Below are positions 11,138 through 22,900 of a stretch of 64,000 nucleotides of DNA, piece after piece. This DNA is from Patellaria atrata CBS 101060 (Eukaryota > Ascomycota > Dothideomycetes > Patellariales > Patellariaceae). The stretch is taken from contig MU006092.1 in the NCBI GenBank assembly GCA_010093705.1, positions 68,623-132,622 of the forward strand, in the 5' to 3' direction. Each line of letters opens with the position of its first letter. Within the stretch, counting starts at the first letter, position 1. The notes beneath the pieces are model-generated. The model was not told where the DNA came from and ran no database searches. It worked only from the letters and a program-made list of their open reading frames with translations. Made by a program: the position numbers and the translations under genes.

Positions 11138-11448
11138 ACTTTGCTAACTTTGCTAACTTTGCTCACTTTGCTCACTTTGCTCACTTTGCTCACTTTGCTC
11201 ACTTTGCTCACTTTGCTCACTTTGCTCACTTTGCTCACNNNNNNNNNNNNNNNNNNNNNNNNNNNNNNNNNNNNNNNNNNNNNNNNNNNNNNNNNNNNNN
11301 NNNNNNNNNNNNNNNNNNNNNNNNNNNNNNNNNNNNNNACTTTGCTCACTTTGCTCACTTTGCTCACTTTGCTCACTTTGCTCACTTTGCTCACTTTGCT
11401 CACTTTGCTCACTTTGCTCACCTTGCTCACTTTGCTCACTTTGCTCAC
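11138..11448. repeat. 9-bp minisatellite (ACTTTGCTC)n
   Basis: Near-perfect head-to-tail copies of ACTTTGCTC flank the gap on both sides. The first copies read ACTTTGCTA and one copy near the right end reads ACCTTGCTC, so variation is concentrated at the edges and the interior is homogenised. Because the unit is nine bases, several frames are open and read as Leu-Thr-Leu, Phe-Ala-His, Ser-Lys-Val or Glu-Gln-Ser repeats; I do not treat any as a gene. The true length is unknown. Confidence 0.95.
11239..11338. other. Assembly gap (100 N)
   Basis: Exactly 100 Ns lie inside the minisatellite. This is the conventional size for a gap of unknown length, so the array is probably longer than shown. 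Confidence 0.98.
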
Positions 11449-12422
11449 ATCTTCTGTATAGAGTAGACGCTATCAATCGATTCAATTGCGTACTTTATGC
11501 CAATTTAAGTAACATGGGAAAGCATGGAAGAGCTACAGACAACGGAGGTCATGATTGCTCAATACGGCATCCTTTAGAATATCTCACTTCCCTCATCGCA
11601 ACGGAATTACGGCCAGTTCTCTTTTGTCAATTCACTTTCTCGTTATACCGTATGCGTACTATCGAGATTTAACTCTAGTAAAATGAGGGTCGATCAGCAT
11701 CACGTGGGAGCACTTATCCCATCCTGGAAACGTCGAAAGCGTCTGAAGAGCCCCGCGAACGCATAGTGGAAGATCATTATTATTGCATACGATCGTTGTC
11801 GGTTATTGTTTGATTTATTCGCGGCTGTTAACATGTTCTCCATCGCTGCGTTTTCCTTCTACCCATTCAGGGCTGGAGGTTTACCCACGTGCAATGCCAC
11901 GAATGCATAGACCGCAGGGCTCTGTACAGTAGTAAACAGTACAAGTATGGGTAGGGTAGTGAGTGTGGTGGGGTAGTTCTACGTTAGACGTACTTGCACG
12001 ACTTGTAAGGTAATAATAGGTACTCTAAATAATAGGATATGAAAGGTCATTATTATATCTCTTTGAGAAGCGTGACAATTTTCCTAATTGAGGGTGTGAC
12101 GGGATGTAAATCTGAGTCTGCACCTGTTGTGAGGAGGTTATCTGCTCGTCAAACATTGATTTTGAACTACCTCACCCCCCCCATACGGTCGCTGCGAGAG
12201 CAAAAGTTTTAGTATCAGATCGTCTCTTCTCCCTGGCCGACGTGAAAAGAGCACCTGACGGCGTCAGTCCTTAGTTGTATAGTACGTTGGTAAGGTACCT
12301 TAGTATTTCACACCGTCTATGGAAAACTGTTGGCGGCGGCGTGACTTGAGAGAATTTTACTGCGGCAACTACATTTATAATAACGATTCGATGGAGCTAG
12401 ATTTAGTTCTGCAGTCTTTACG

Positions 12423-12449
12423 GTCTCTGCAGTCTCTGCAGTCTCTGCA
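12423..12449. repeat. Three copies of a 9-bp unit (GTCTCTGCA)
   Basis: Three perfect tandem copies, with a degenerate copy just upstream (CTGCAGTCTTTACG). Its unit length matches the larger array about 1 kb away, but the unit sequence is different. Confidence 0.75.
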
Positions 12450-13163
12450 TATCATTTCTCTAAGCTACTCATGAAGAAATTTTCCTGTGCACCCTAAATA
12501 GATTTAAGTCCATTGCTGTCTCTCCGTCGTTTGTAGAATTACTATTGTACAATTAATTGTTATCGCGCACCTCACCTCCCGAATTGAAAATCAAAGGTTC
12601 CTGCAGGAAGATCTAACTTATAACGTTTTCTGCAAGCCGCAGCGTAAGATTGTGGGAAAGCCGACGCTTGCCATCTTAAACTTTCCGAATCCGATCAATC
12701 TTCCGCCCATCAAAGGAATTTCTCGTCCTGTCCATTAACTTTGTATTCTCTCACAATTAAAGTACTGTATACATTATTCTACAGTTCGGTTCGCTTCTCC
12801 GTATTATAGCGCTGGTCGCCACTATTAACGTACCTTACCGTACCACCTTTTCCATCCCGCTAATTCGACCTTGGTCTCGTGCTTTGTTTCCAGGTTTGGC
12901 CTACCTCACCAATGCTTGAATTTCGGCTTGTCCTTGCTGACGTGCCCAGATAGACGGTAATTCTTGTCTGAGCACTTATCATTGAACCGTTATTACATTG
13001 CCTTGCTCTTCAATTGGACCTCGCCTTGGTGTCCTGTCCATCCCTATCAATGAGTTGCGGAATTGTCGTCGAAACCTCTTCAGCACACTCCGAATACCTC
13101 ATCTCGGTGTGATTGTGGCACCCATCTATTGATCTGGGGGAGAACATCTATCTATAACCTGAC

Positions 13164-16110
13164 ATGAAGTACGGAGAGACGCTTCGACAGCGTTCTATAC
13201 CGGCATGGGGACATTGTAAGTTCCTTGCTCCGCGGTCTCTGCTCTGTTACCTCAACTGACCATTGTTCTCTCCTTGTAGACAATATCGACTATGATGAGA
13301 TCAAACATCTGATTAAGCAACATACATCACCTGGAGGAGGCAAAGCCGTCTCGATACCGGGCAGCGGAAGTACCATCGAGCACGAGTTCGAATCACAACT
13401 GTACAAGGTATTGGTGGACCAACATCAACGTATACAACTTTTTGTTCGAAGCAAAGCTGGAGAGATAGATCGACGTTTGGGTATGTCAATCGTTGTTGCA
13501 ACTTATCAGGTTGCTAACCCTCTAGAACAGGACATCTCCAGAAACAACTCGTTCAGATCCAGTCAAGGGTCCCTATACACATTCAGGGTCGCATAACCGC
13601 AAAGCGTCTCGAGAGATATAGTAAGTTGGAGAAGGATGTACTAAAGTAGGTTGACATCATACGTGATCTTCGTCATAGCGTCATTGTTAACCGATTTCAT
13701 AGGGTGGGCGAGGAGATTCGATCGTTATCACGCTTCATTGGTGCACAGAAGATTGGATTTGTGAAGCTTTTGAAGAAGTATAAACGATGGACCGGTTCGG
13801 ATTTGTTGGCGCTTCGCTTCAATGATGAAGTACTCAATAAACCCACCAGTTTCACCAATTTGGATCTGGGAGACACATTAGATCAATGGACAGACTTACT
13901 GCACACTGTCAGAGCAGCCTTTAAGACCACCGTTGCGCGAAAGGGCTCTTTAACAGCGCAGCATGCTGACACTCCTGTCCTCAATAAACCGGAGGTCTAC
14001 GCAGTAGTTGATGATAGCTCGAGTACAATTGCTTCTGATCTAGCTAGTGTGGTGGAGGGAGGATCGGATATTGATTTCGATATCGCCCTTGCGACTACAC
14101 CGTTAGGGTCTTCCGGTAACAAAGCAATCTACTGGATACACGAGGATAACGTTTTAGAGTTGCATGTCCTTTTACTCCAGTTTATGCGGCTCCTAGTAAT
14201 TAAAAATGGAAGCAACTCCACTAGTCCATCATCGTCGAGAGCACTAACAAGGACCAACAGTGTTATCTCTATGGACAAAGAATTCGATTCCGGAGAGCTA
14301 ATTCTTGACGACCTCGAAAAATTTGTTCAGCGACAAAGTGGGAACACGATCAGCGGTCTGGAAACAACACCTGGCGTACTTCCTGTACAGGCCTCAGGCA
14401 TCGCTAGATGGACGGCCAACGGAGAAGCGTTGGTTACCGTGGGTTCAATGCTGAACAGTACTCCCATTAGAAGAGAACAGGAGAGAAGAGCTAGGTCAAA
14501 ACGCAAACACCTGCCGAACTGCTTGGACCTGCAGCAGCCGTTCCTCTCGAGAACTCCTTCAGAACGGAGTTCATCCGGTGGGGATACCGGTAAGAATGAG
14601 GACATGGAAAAGAAGAGCATGGAAGAAGTGAGAGAGTGGCTATCCTCACATTCCTCAGTAACTGCGCTCGCTGGAATCTGCTCAAGTAGAGCAAGATTCG
14701 TAGGTCTCGGAAATAACAAAACTCATGGTATCTGGGCGGTGTTGGACAAGGATATTGTCATGAAGCGACATATCTTGAGCGATTTGCGAAAGAACGAGTG
14801 GACAGTTGCTGTACGCCAAGACGCCGTACGATTCCCTCATGCGGTGCTCGAAGTCCGCAAAGAAGGCCCTCTCCAGCTAGAGCTCATCAAAGCATTAGAT
14901 CAAAGTCATCTTGTGAGAATGGATTTCAATGAAACCCCGTGATCTGAATTGCTAATGATTGTGATAGACCGAACGTGTACGAGGCTTTTCACTCGCGACA
15001 CATGCGGTCTGGGCATGTTGTCACCCACCACTTATGCCCCAGCCATTCTGGGTGAGTGCCTTACAACCACATAACTTCACATTTTCTTGTTATTAACTTC
15101 TTCATTAGGTGCACCAACTCTCCAAGGATATCAGGAAACTTCCGAGTTCCAGTAAACATCAGCGGAAAGGAACGTCCACCGTTACCTTTGCCTCTAGCAC
15201 GTCTTCTTCCCAGACAACACCCTCGACGACTTCAGTCACAGACGGGCAATCCACCAGTCCTGGCCATGCTGCTGTAGACTCTTCAGCTACATCTGTCGCC
15301 GATCTATTAGAAGCGCCGCCATTAAGCGTTTTTAGAAAGAAGCGAGAGAATTCCTACCATTCGCGTCGTCCTCTTTCCAACGAGTACATGAGTGAATCCG
15401 AATTTGGTTCGACGCGCTACTGGAGCGAATACGACCATCCAGAAGACGGTGACGAGGACGGATATTACTTATACATCGATCCGAACGCTTCCTCGACTTG
15501 GCCCGGCAAGGATACGGTTACCCGCCTGTGGACCAAGATGAGAGACTTCTTGGTACCTAAATCAAGCTCTTCGACAAACATAATGGGTAATTCTCATCAC
15601 CGTCCCCTGAACATTAGTGACGACTCCGAATCATCCACGGACGAGAGTCGACCACCAAGCCGCTCCTATGGTACCCTTCCAACTCAGACAGAACCTCCAG
15701 AGCGCGTAGGATATTTTAGGAGTCTGCCTTGGCGTAAACAACAAGCAGCAGCTCGTCAACGCCAACTATCAGCTCAGGCTGATTCCGCCCTCATTGAGCT
15801 TATAGAATCCCGCGCCGAGGAGGTCGACCATACGCGGAGTCGGGTGACCACCGTATCCCTATTAGCTTCTGCAACGATCCTAACCATCGTTTTCGTTCTC
15901 GCCTCTACCGGGCGTAACAAACAGCGTGGTGAAGTCGACTTTGGCATTATGATCGGTGTTATCGCAAGTCTGTTATTTGCGTTGACCGGTATTCTTTATT
16001 TACTACTGAGGGGGAGGAGAGCAAGCTTTTGGGAACAGTTGCTCTCTACCGTTATTGGGGTCACGATTTGCTTAGCGGACGGAGCTCTCTTGACGTGGAT
16101 CTTCGTATGA
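13164..16110 (+). CDS. SPX-domain vacuolar membrane protein (VTC5-like)
   Basis: Model join(13164..13215,13280..13480,13531..13645,13703..14912,14968..15051,15109..16110), 887 aa. The N-terminus is a typical SPX domain (MKYGETLRQRSIPAWGHYNIDYDEIK, then HLQKQLVQIQSRVPIHIQGR), a sensor of inositol pyrophosphates. The middle has the signature of the VTC-related region (GLGNNKTHGIWAVLDKDI, SHLTERVRGFSLATHAVW). The last 90 residues or so form three membrane spans (about 801-820, 833-855, 866-886), as in VTC subunits. The architecture and length fit yeast Vtc5, the regulatory subunit that stimulates polyphosphate synthesis by the vacuolar VTC complex. All five introns are 50-64 bases, and each join restores family sequence. 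The Ser-rich linker around residues 560-770 looks disordered. It could be a more distant SPX membrane protein. Confidence 0.88.
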
Positions 16111-16695
16111 AGGAAGAGAAGTAACAGCCCTTGCTTATCAGCCTTTCCACTGCATATACCTTCATTGTGGGTTGAGTGTCTGAATTGCGTGGAGTCTTGG
16201 TTTCAGGGCGGAGTACGTGGATGGATGAAAAGGTCGAGTGATCTGTGGGGATCTATCCATTCTTACAGTACAATGCTAACGTAGCTCAAAAGCCTGGCGT
16301 TGGATAAGCTTCGGGTTGGAAGAGAGCTGAGTATCACATTATCAGTGTTGTGAATATATAAAGTACGAAGAATGGAAGGGTATTGATGTATATACTGTAC
16401 GTCTCTTCTGCTTTGATTGGTGGTGATAATAACCGCGGCTAATGCTTTGAAATCCCGAACCCGCCCCGCCTTTGACTACGGCATTGAGATATTAATGGTT
16501 TGGTATCTAGATTAAGTCAATCGGAAGGAATAAAATCTACCTTAGTCGTTTGTTCCTTCTCGAAGTGGGTTGGACTTTCATACCGTACCGGGAAGTCTCC
16601 CTGCCAACACTTGACCACTTCTGTTTCCAGTAAATCTCTGCCTTGGACTGATATCACAAACACCTCAGTGTCAAGTAGAACAAAACTGATACAAT
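16111..16695. other. Intergenic region between VTC5-like and dehydrogenase genes
   Basis: It holds the probable 3' UTR of the SPX gene and the promoter of the short-chain dehydrogenase. No other feature was recognised. Confidence 0.4.
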
Positions 16696-18434
16696 ATGCC
16701 TTACGAATTGAAGGGCAGGAACGTCCTCGTCACCGCTGGTTCCCGGTACGTTAATTATTTCCCTTGATATACTGTTCCTTCTTACCTTAAGTTCTTCTTC
16801 TCCTTCTCCTCCTCCTCCTCCCATTGTCTCTTTCTCGCTTATTCTACTGTCCCTTCTCCTTCACTCAGAGAACACCCCCATATCGTACTTTCCTACTCAA
16901 AATATTCAAATTTCAAAAATGTCTTATACCCATCTTCCTCCTCGTCTATCCAATGCTCGCTCATTATCACACTTGCATCTACAACATTGCAGTGTCAACA
17001 GCTTTACTCTCGCTATCTATTACACCACTTGATGAACATCAAAGAGATACTCACAGCCATTTGGTTTCTCTCATTGATATACACACCCTCTATTCAACCC
17101 CCATCCACACCTTTCGATTTCCAGACCCAAACTCAACACCAGCACCAATGCGACTCGTTTCCTTCATTGTACTGTTCGTCTGCGTCGTCATCCTTCCCCT
17201 GTACATATTCAACACCGCGGCCCGGGAGACGCAGGCCGAAAAACTGATGCTTTCTGCTCTTTACCGAGAGCTCGAGCATAGAGTACTCGCCCGAAGACAA
17301 TTTGCTGAGATATGATCTCGGATCACAGGGGTCTCGGTGCCGCTATTGCGCTCAAGTTTGCACGCGAGGGTGCTAACGTGGCGATCAATTACTATTCGAG
17401 GGTTGATGCGGCGGAGGATGTTGCGAGGAAGATCAAGGCGGAGTGTGAGGGTGTTAAGACAGTGGTGATTCAGGGAGTGAGTCTCTCTCAACTCGTTCCT
17501 GACGTGTCTCCCCTTTGGAGCTTGCTATTGTCTATGCTGACGAATCACGGAACACTAGGACTGCGGCGTGATGGCAGACTGCAGGAAATGTGTTCAGGAG
17601 ACAATCAGGGCTTTCGGTGGGATCGACATCATCATCGGCAACGCGGTATGTTTCTTACGGTTCTATTTACTCTTATGACATATATACACCTTTGAACAGT
17701 TATTGACATACTTACATGTAGGGCTGGACACGTTTCTCCAACTTCACCGACTTGGATGCTCTTTCGGATGATGAATGGGACAAGGTACGCCATCCTTCAA
17801 ACACGCATATTCTCAACAGATGAGCTTACACCATCTTAACAGTGCTGGAACACCAACGTCAAGGGCCAACTCGCTCTGCTCCGAGAAGCCTTGCCGACGC
17901 TCAACCAGAACCCAGACGGCGGCGCCATGATCGTAACTTCTTCAATCGCCGTAAGTTTTTTAATCTCGTCTTTCTGATAACAGCAAATCTGATCCTTCTA
18001 TCGTCCTAGGGAGTAAGCGCAAAGGGAAGCTCAATGGCGTACTCTGTCACCAAAGCCGCTCAGATCCAACTCATGAAATGCCTAGCCAGAGCAGCCGCGC
18101 CTAAGGTCAGGGTCAATGCCGTGCTTCCTGGACTGCTTTTGACGGAATGGGTGAGTATTTGATGATATGTGGGATTAGATGAAAAGGTTGCTGATATGTA
18201 CTACCAGGGTATGAGATACAGCGAAGAGAGGGTCAATGCTCTCAAGGCGGAGGCACTCCTGCAGCATGAGACGTTTATCGATGATTGTGCGGATGCGTAT
18301 ATCATGCTGGCTAAGAATACCTCGATGACGGCGACGAAGATCCAAGTCGGTAAGTTTGTCGATTCGTGATTGTCTTGTGGTATTAGAGATGCTAACAGGT
18401 TTTAGATGCTGGTATCTGCATTGGTAATCCGTAG
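16696..18434 (+). CDS. Short-chain dehydrogenase/reductase
   Basis: Model join(16696..16745,17329..17476,17559..17645,17722..17784,17843..17950,18010..18150,18208..18349,18406..18434), 255 aa. A classical SDR expected to use NAD(P)H on an unknown alcohol or ketone. Visible landmarks are the cofactor loop (VLVTAGSRGLGAAIA), a variant of the NNAG motif (IIIGNAG), and the catalytic Ser followed by YSVTK (Ser in MIVTSSIAG, then Tyr and Lys in YxxxK). The cofactor loop reads TAGSRGLG instead of the usual TGxxxGxG, so the first glycine is alanine, and the second motif has Gly for Asn. All joins keep phase. Introns 2-7 are 56-82 bases, but intron 1 is 583 bases and contains a separate reading frame. 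The stop lies 85 bp from the stop of the convergent MCT1 gene. Substrate cannot be inferred. Confidence 0.88.
17148..17315 (+). CDS. Possible 55-aa single-span micro-protein inside an intron
   Basis: The frame lies wholly inside the 583-base first intron of the dehydrogenase. It begins in fair context (CACCAATGC), encodes one strong membrane segment (MRLVSFIVLFVCVVILPLYI) and then an amphipathic charged helix (FNTAARETQAEKLMLSALYR, ELEHRVLARRQFAEI). This looks more like a real small membrane protein than random translation. Its TGA overlaps an ATG in the dehydrogenase frame as ATGA (17312-17315). The same frame is open further upstream to about 16824, but that part looks like low-complexity noise. 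I do not recognise a family. It could be an accident of a long intron. Confidence 0.35.
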   Translation: MRLVSFIVLFVCVVILPLYIFNTAARETQAEKLMLSALYRELEHRVLARRQFAEI

Positions 18435-18519
18435 GGGTTTGTCCGATATACCCAGTAGCTCATTCCACCGTTCACTGTAGATTTGACCACCTGAGTCAAT
18501 CCACATAGACTGAAATCCA

Positions 18520-19974
18520 TCAGTCCTCTTCTGCTTGTTCCGTTTCATCGAGTGCCTTCATGACCTCTTCCGCTTCTTGCGGGGACGTGATTCCCCAGAC
18601 CCCGCCTCCTTTAACTGCACCCTTCATGCCTACTTCCTTCCCTACGAGATTACGCCCCACCTTTCCGGGTCCAATGCCGATCCATCTTCTAATTTGGACT
18701 TCTTGATGCAGGTACTTGACCGAATCCCACCATCTGACGGTCTCTACGCACTGTCTCGCCAACAAGTCCTTCAGCTGCTCACGCGAATTGAACGGTCTCG
18801 CAGATACATTCGACACACATGGCATGATACCAGGCCACCTAATAATATCTTCCCCGTCCTGACTCTTCTTCTCCAACAAGCGTCTCATGACGTCCTGCGC
18901 TGGCTTCATCATACTGCTATGAAAGGGACTATCACTCTTTAACCTCACATGTCTCGGATCATGACCGCCGAACTGCCTCAAATGCGTCAAAAGCGTCTTA
19001 ATCCTCTCGATGCTTCCACTTAAAACAATCTGATTCTTGGAATTGATGTTCGCGATCATGACTTGTTCGACAGGGGGGACGTCCATGGCGGAATCGTATT
19101 TCGACCCCTGCGAGGAGAGGAGTAAGAACTCGTAGACGCCGTCGATGAATTCGGCAAGGCGAGACTCGTTTTCAAGAATTAGGGCCACCATACCGACTTC
19201 GCCGCCGTAGTCCTCGACTGCTTTACGACTGCACTCGGCCATCGCCTCGGCGCGTTTCTGCAGAATCCGCAGCGCATCTTCGAACGTGAGATAGCCCCCC
19301 GCGACCAGCGCGGCGAATTCCCCCAAGGAGTGTCCAAGCGTGATGTCGACGCGTTCCTGAGTGTGGAAGCCGAATTCTTGTTCCAGGACGCGGAGGATAA
19401 TGATACTGGTGGCCATGATGGCGGGCTGCGAGTGTTGGGTGGCGGTTAGCGCGGCATTGGGACCTTCGGCGATAACCTTGGTGAGGGAGAAACCCAGGAG
19501 GGTGTCGACTTCTTCCATTAGGGGTTTTACGGTTCGAGGGTAGGCGGTGGCCCATGGGGTTAGCATGCCGACTTTTTGGACGCCTTGGCCTGGGGGAAGA
19601 AAAGTGTTAGTGGTGTGGGGTTGGTTGGTATGGCAAAAGTCAAGGGAGCTGAGGGTTTGTGGTTTCCGGAGCATGATGTACTTGGTGTAAGGGCGTTTAG
19701 GGGATGGCTTCAATTGGGGAGAGGGTTATTGGAGAAGGAGTTTCGGGAGAGTACTGCAATTTGGAGACGTACCAGGGAAGAATATCGCCGTCTTGGGTCG
19801 CTTGCTACCGCTGCTGCCACTCGTGGGCTGTTCCAATGAGCCATTTTGAGTGCTTGAGCTGCGAGAGCTCAGCCTCGGGAATGATCGGCGGGAGAGATGA
19901 CGTGCGGTAGAACGATAGAGACATGATGGTGCTGCAAGCGCAGAAGTACGTGTAGCGGAGATTGAGGCTGTCAT
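18520..19974 (-). CDS. MCT1: Mitochondrial malonyl-CoA:ACP transacylase
   Basis: Model complement(join(18520..19589,19773..19974)), 423 aa. It transfers malonyl groups from CoA to acyl carrier protein for mitochondrial type II fatty-acid synthesis. Exon 1 is a Ser/Arg-rich presequence (MTASISATRTSALAAPSCLY...) ending at AIFFPG. The 183-base intron joins this to GQGVQKVGM, the conserved FPGQG start of the acyltransferase fold. The nucleophile motif is TLGHSLGEFAALVAGG, the substrate-stabilising Gln lies in LTATQHSQPAIMA, and the active-site His in SDSPFHSSMMKPA. Length matches fungal Mct1 with a targeting peptide. The start is the only ATG that supplies a targeting sequence. The gene is convergent with the dehydrogenase. 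Confidence 0.94.
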
Positions 19975-22900
19975 CTAGGTGCTTCAGAAGTCAATATGAT
20001 ATCGAGATGATATAGGCGCTTGGATATATGGAATTGAGGTCGAGATCGAGGGGGGGGGGATGGGATGAGATGGGATGGGAGGAGGTAGTTGCTTGGCTGG
20101 CTATAGCTCGCGGCGGGCCGAGGTGAAAGGCCAAGCGCGGGGGAGTCGGGGGAGCAGACGGGAAGCCTTACTTTGTATCACTACTGTTCTACTTTGTATG
20201 TTTTCTGTGTTAAGAGTCTTCTTTTTGCGGTAACCCGACAGTAGAAGGTCGAAAATGTCCTTCTTTCTTTTCATAACAGGATTTCCGGTCTCCAACGTAT
20301 CAACCAACCACATCTTGTCGAAAAGGCTAGTTATCTTATTGGTGTTTGGCCTGTCTGCACTATTCCGTTGCCGCCGTGGCCTGTTCTACGGCCGCCTCTA
20401 ACAATTCGAAACAGCTGGTCTCTGAATGATATAGTAGCAATGCTTGTCATTAGATGCCTTCGCGCCTTGCTACGGCTGATGACATGCTTACTCCGTATAT
20501 TGTGCTGTGTAGGAATATCTTTTTCCGACGCTGGCCAGATTACTTTGCATCACCCAACTAGGAAATTGGAATACAATACACACAGTGCCTCAAGTTTTCT
20601 TGAAGAGGGCGAGGCGACCCGGTGTCTTGGTGTCGGAGTCGCAAACGTCAGCCAAAGTGTCAGAAGCAAAAGGTCAGCGCCTAAGGTAGGTAAGGTGAGA
20701 AAGGTTCTCCTTACACACGCGCACGACGACTATGGCGATAATGGCGGGAAAGAGTGTGGTTGCACTGTTCTACAACAGCATGCTGGTTTCCAATATGTTG
20801 GCGGCACCGACGACATGGATACAGAACACCATCACTCCATCAGTCCATCAGTCCATCGTTCACTGACCACTTCATCATTTATCGCTCATGCCGACCCTGG
20901 ACGTATGAGACTGGCCCCCATCTACCCTACTTCCGTCGAATCTCTTTTGCCGCCCAAGCAATTTGGCCAGAGTCTTTGGTTTCGGTCGGTCTAGAAATTT
21001 AACCTGCGTCGGAGAGATGTCTCTGCTTGTTTCTACGCTGTAGAACTCATGCTATCGGACCGAGACAGATACAGATAGCAAGAGAGGAAAAACGCTCGAT
21101 TTAACAAGACCTTGAAGAAGGACAGAGAATTGCTGGAGAAGCCTGAGGACCGAACGGTCTGGTTCGGGAAATCGGTCGGCCCCCAAGTAACCGCTGCCGG
21201 CGCCTAAGATAGAATTCGGATCGTGATACCTTTCCGAGTTTTTAAGAGACGTGTCACAACTTACCTACAGTAGTTCTATCATCCTTAAAGGACTGCGGCA
21301 TGATGATCCGTTCCATGGTAACAGACGGGTAAGGACTGTCGGTTCCTTAGTCTTCGGACTCTTGTGAGTTCTTCATTATTGGTTGGGATAGAGAGCAAAC
21401 GGTGGAGACGGAGCTACTCGGAGCGTAGGAGCGCGGGAAACTCGTTCGTCTCGTCACGCTTCATTACGGTACAAGGATTATTGGCAGGGACAACTTGCAA
21501 ATATTCTGCCGCCATCATGTTGTCGAACTACTCTTACCTACCTACTCCAAACATCGCTCCTTCCCACCTCGTTGGTTCTCTTGCAGGCGGTGGAAAGAGA
21601 AAGCAAGGACCTTCTGTCCTTCTCGAACATATGCCCAAAGACTTTCAAGTTTTCAACCATCATGTCGACTGTCTAATCCTCCCCCCTGCCACGCAAGTTT
21701 GAACACTCGTATCATGCATGAGGGACTGCATGCGGCCCCGATGCCCTAGACGCATACTACCACTCAGCGAAACAATTAGCATGTCAACTGTTGGTTCTCC
21801 GCTTTCTTCCATTTAAATCAAAAGAAATCCTCTATCCCGTACTTTTCTCAAGGCAGATCATCTAAAGGTAATGGAAGCTCTAACCTAACGGATAGAGGCG
21901 AAATACATGATGGTGGCAGCGGCAACATACCGCGGGTCTTCGGCGCATATACGGTAAGCATCGATGATAAATGTTGGAGAAGGTCATGCCGACAAGCTAA
22001 ACACGCGCCCTCTGCAGCCCGTCGTAAGCAGGCGGAAGCAGGTAAGATATTGAGAAACCCGCCTAGAGCATGTAGAAAGAGCGAATCATGTCAAATACCC
22101 ACCGTTGAGCAGGGAACACGTCCGAGCAGGGCACTTCAACCGCTGAAAGCGATTGCTTTGCTGCCGATGGCGCCAGTGGAGGGGACGGAACTCCGGGGCA
22201 GGTAATGATGGTAATGATGGGTAAGGTAATAAATTGAGTGTAATTTGGAAGGTGTAAGGTAATAGAACACCGGACTCCATTAACCCCTCCATCATTACTA
22301 CGGTATTGACTTCGAGGATGGTTTTTGAGCATAAAAGATGTTGTCTATAAATGGGTCCGCTTGCACGTTCCAATCCAGAATTCTAATTTCGGAATGATAT
22401 TATATTGTAAATCCAGCGGTGAAAAAAAAAACCATACGCACTTTCTTCTCGGTGTTGCACAAATGGTGAAGTTAACTGACTTAGGCGGTTATATAAATAG
22501 ATAACGAACGGTAAAAGTGTAAATTTGACAAGTTTGTCGAATTGAATTATTGGAAGGAGGTGCCAGGCTAAACGCTGCTACCGAGCTAGGTCCCACACCG
22601 CGTGAGCTTCGACAAGATGGGTAGGAACGATGGGCGTCTCTCAAGTCTCTCTGCCTTTGGCTGGCGCTGCCCGTGCCGCTTAACTACTACTCTTTCCCTC
22701 AGACTCCCCCATACCGAACCTTTTCACACCCCGACCTGACAGCTCTATCGCACTCGTATGCCTCTTGTACGAGAGGCAATTCCGATGTATGCTCGTTAGA
22801 AAAGCTCGTCAACGTCCCGTTCCATACCTCCAATAGCCGATTAACCGCGCTATAACCTCAACGGTCCGCTTCGTGCGCGCAATTCAGCGTCACCGCAACC

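Larger units (their letters stand above)
10891..13163. other. Large intergenic region with minisatellite and assembly gap
   Basis: It carries the MPP10 promoter, a 9-bp minisatellite broken by 100 Ns, and a second small 9-bp repeat near 12423. From about 11500 to 13100 no coding sequence is recognisable. The last few hundred bases should include the promoter and 5' UTR of the VTC5-like gene. Confidence 0.5.

Noticed and set aside
11033-11485. Open frames through the minisatellite encoding Leu-Thr-Leu, Phe-Ala-His, Ser-Lys-Val or Glu-Gln-Ser repeats
   Set aside because: They are by-products of a 9-bp unit without stops, run through 100 Ns and have no conserved flanking protein sequence.
16824-17147. 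Upstream part of the open frame in the SDR intron
   Set aside because: It is pyrimidine-driven low-complexity sequence without a protein-like pattern; only the part from 17148 looks coding.
20368-20994. 208-codon open frame on the plus strand
   Set aside because: No motif, no domain-like hydrophobic pattern and no plausible exon partners.
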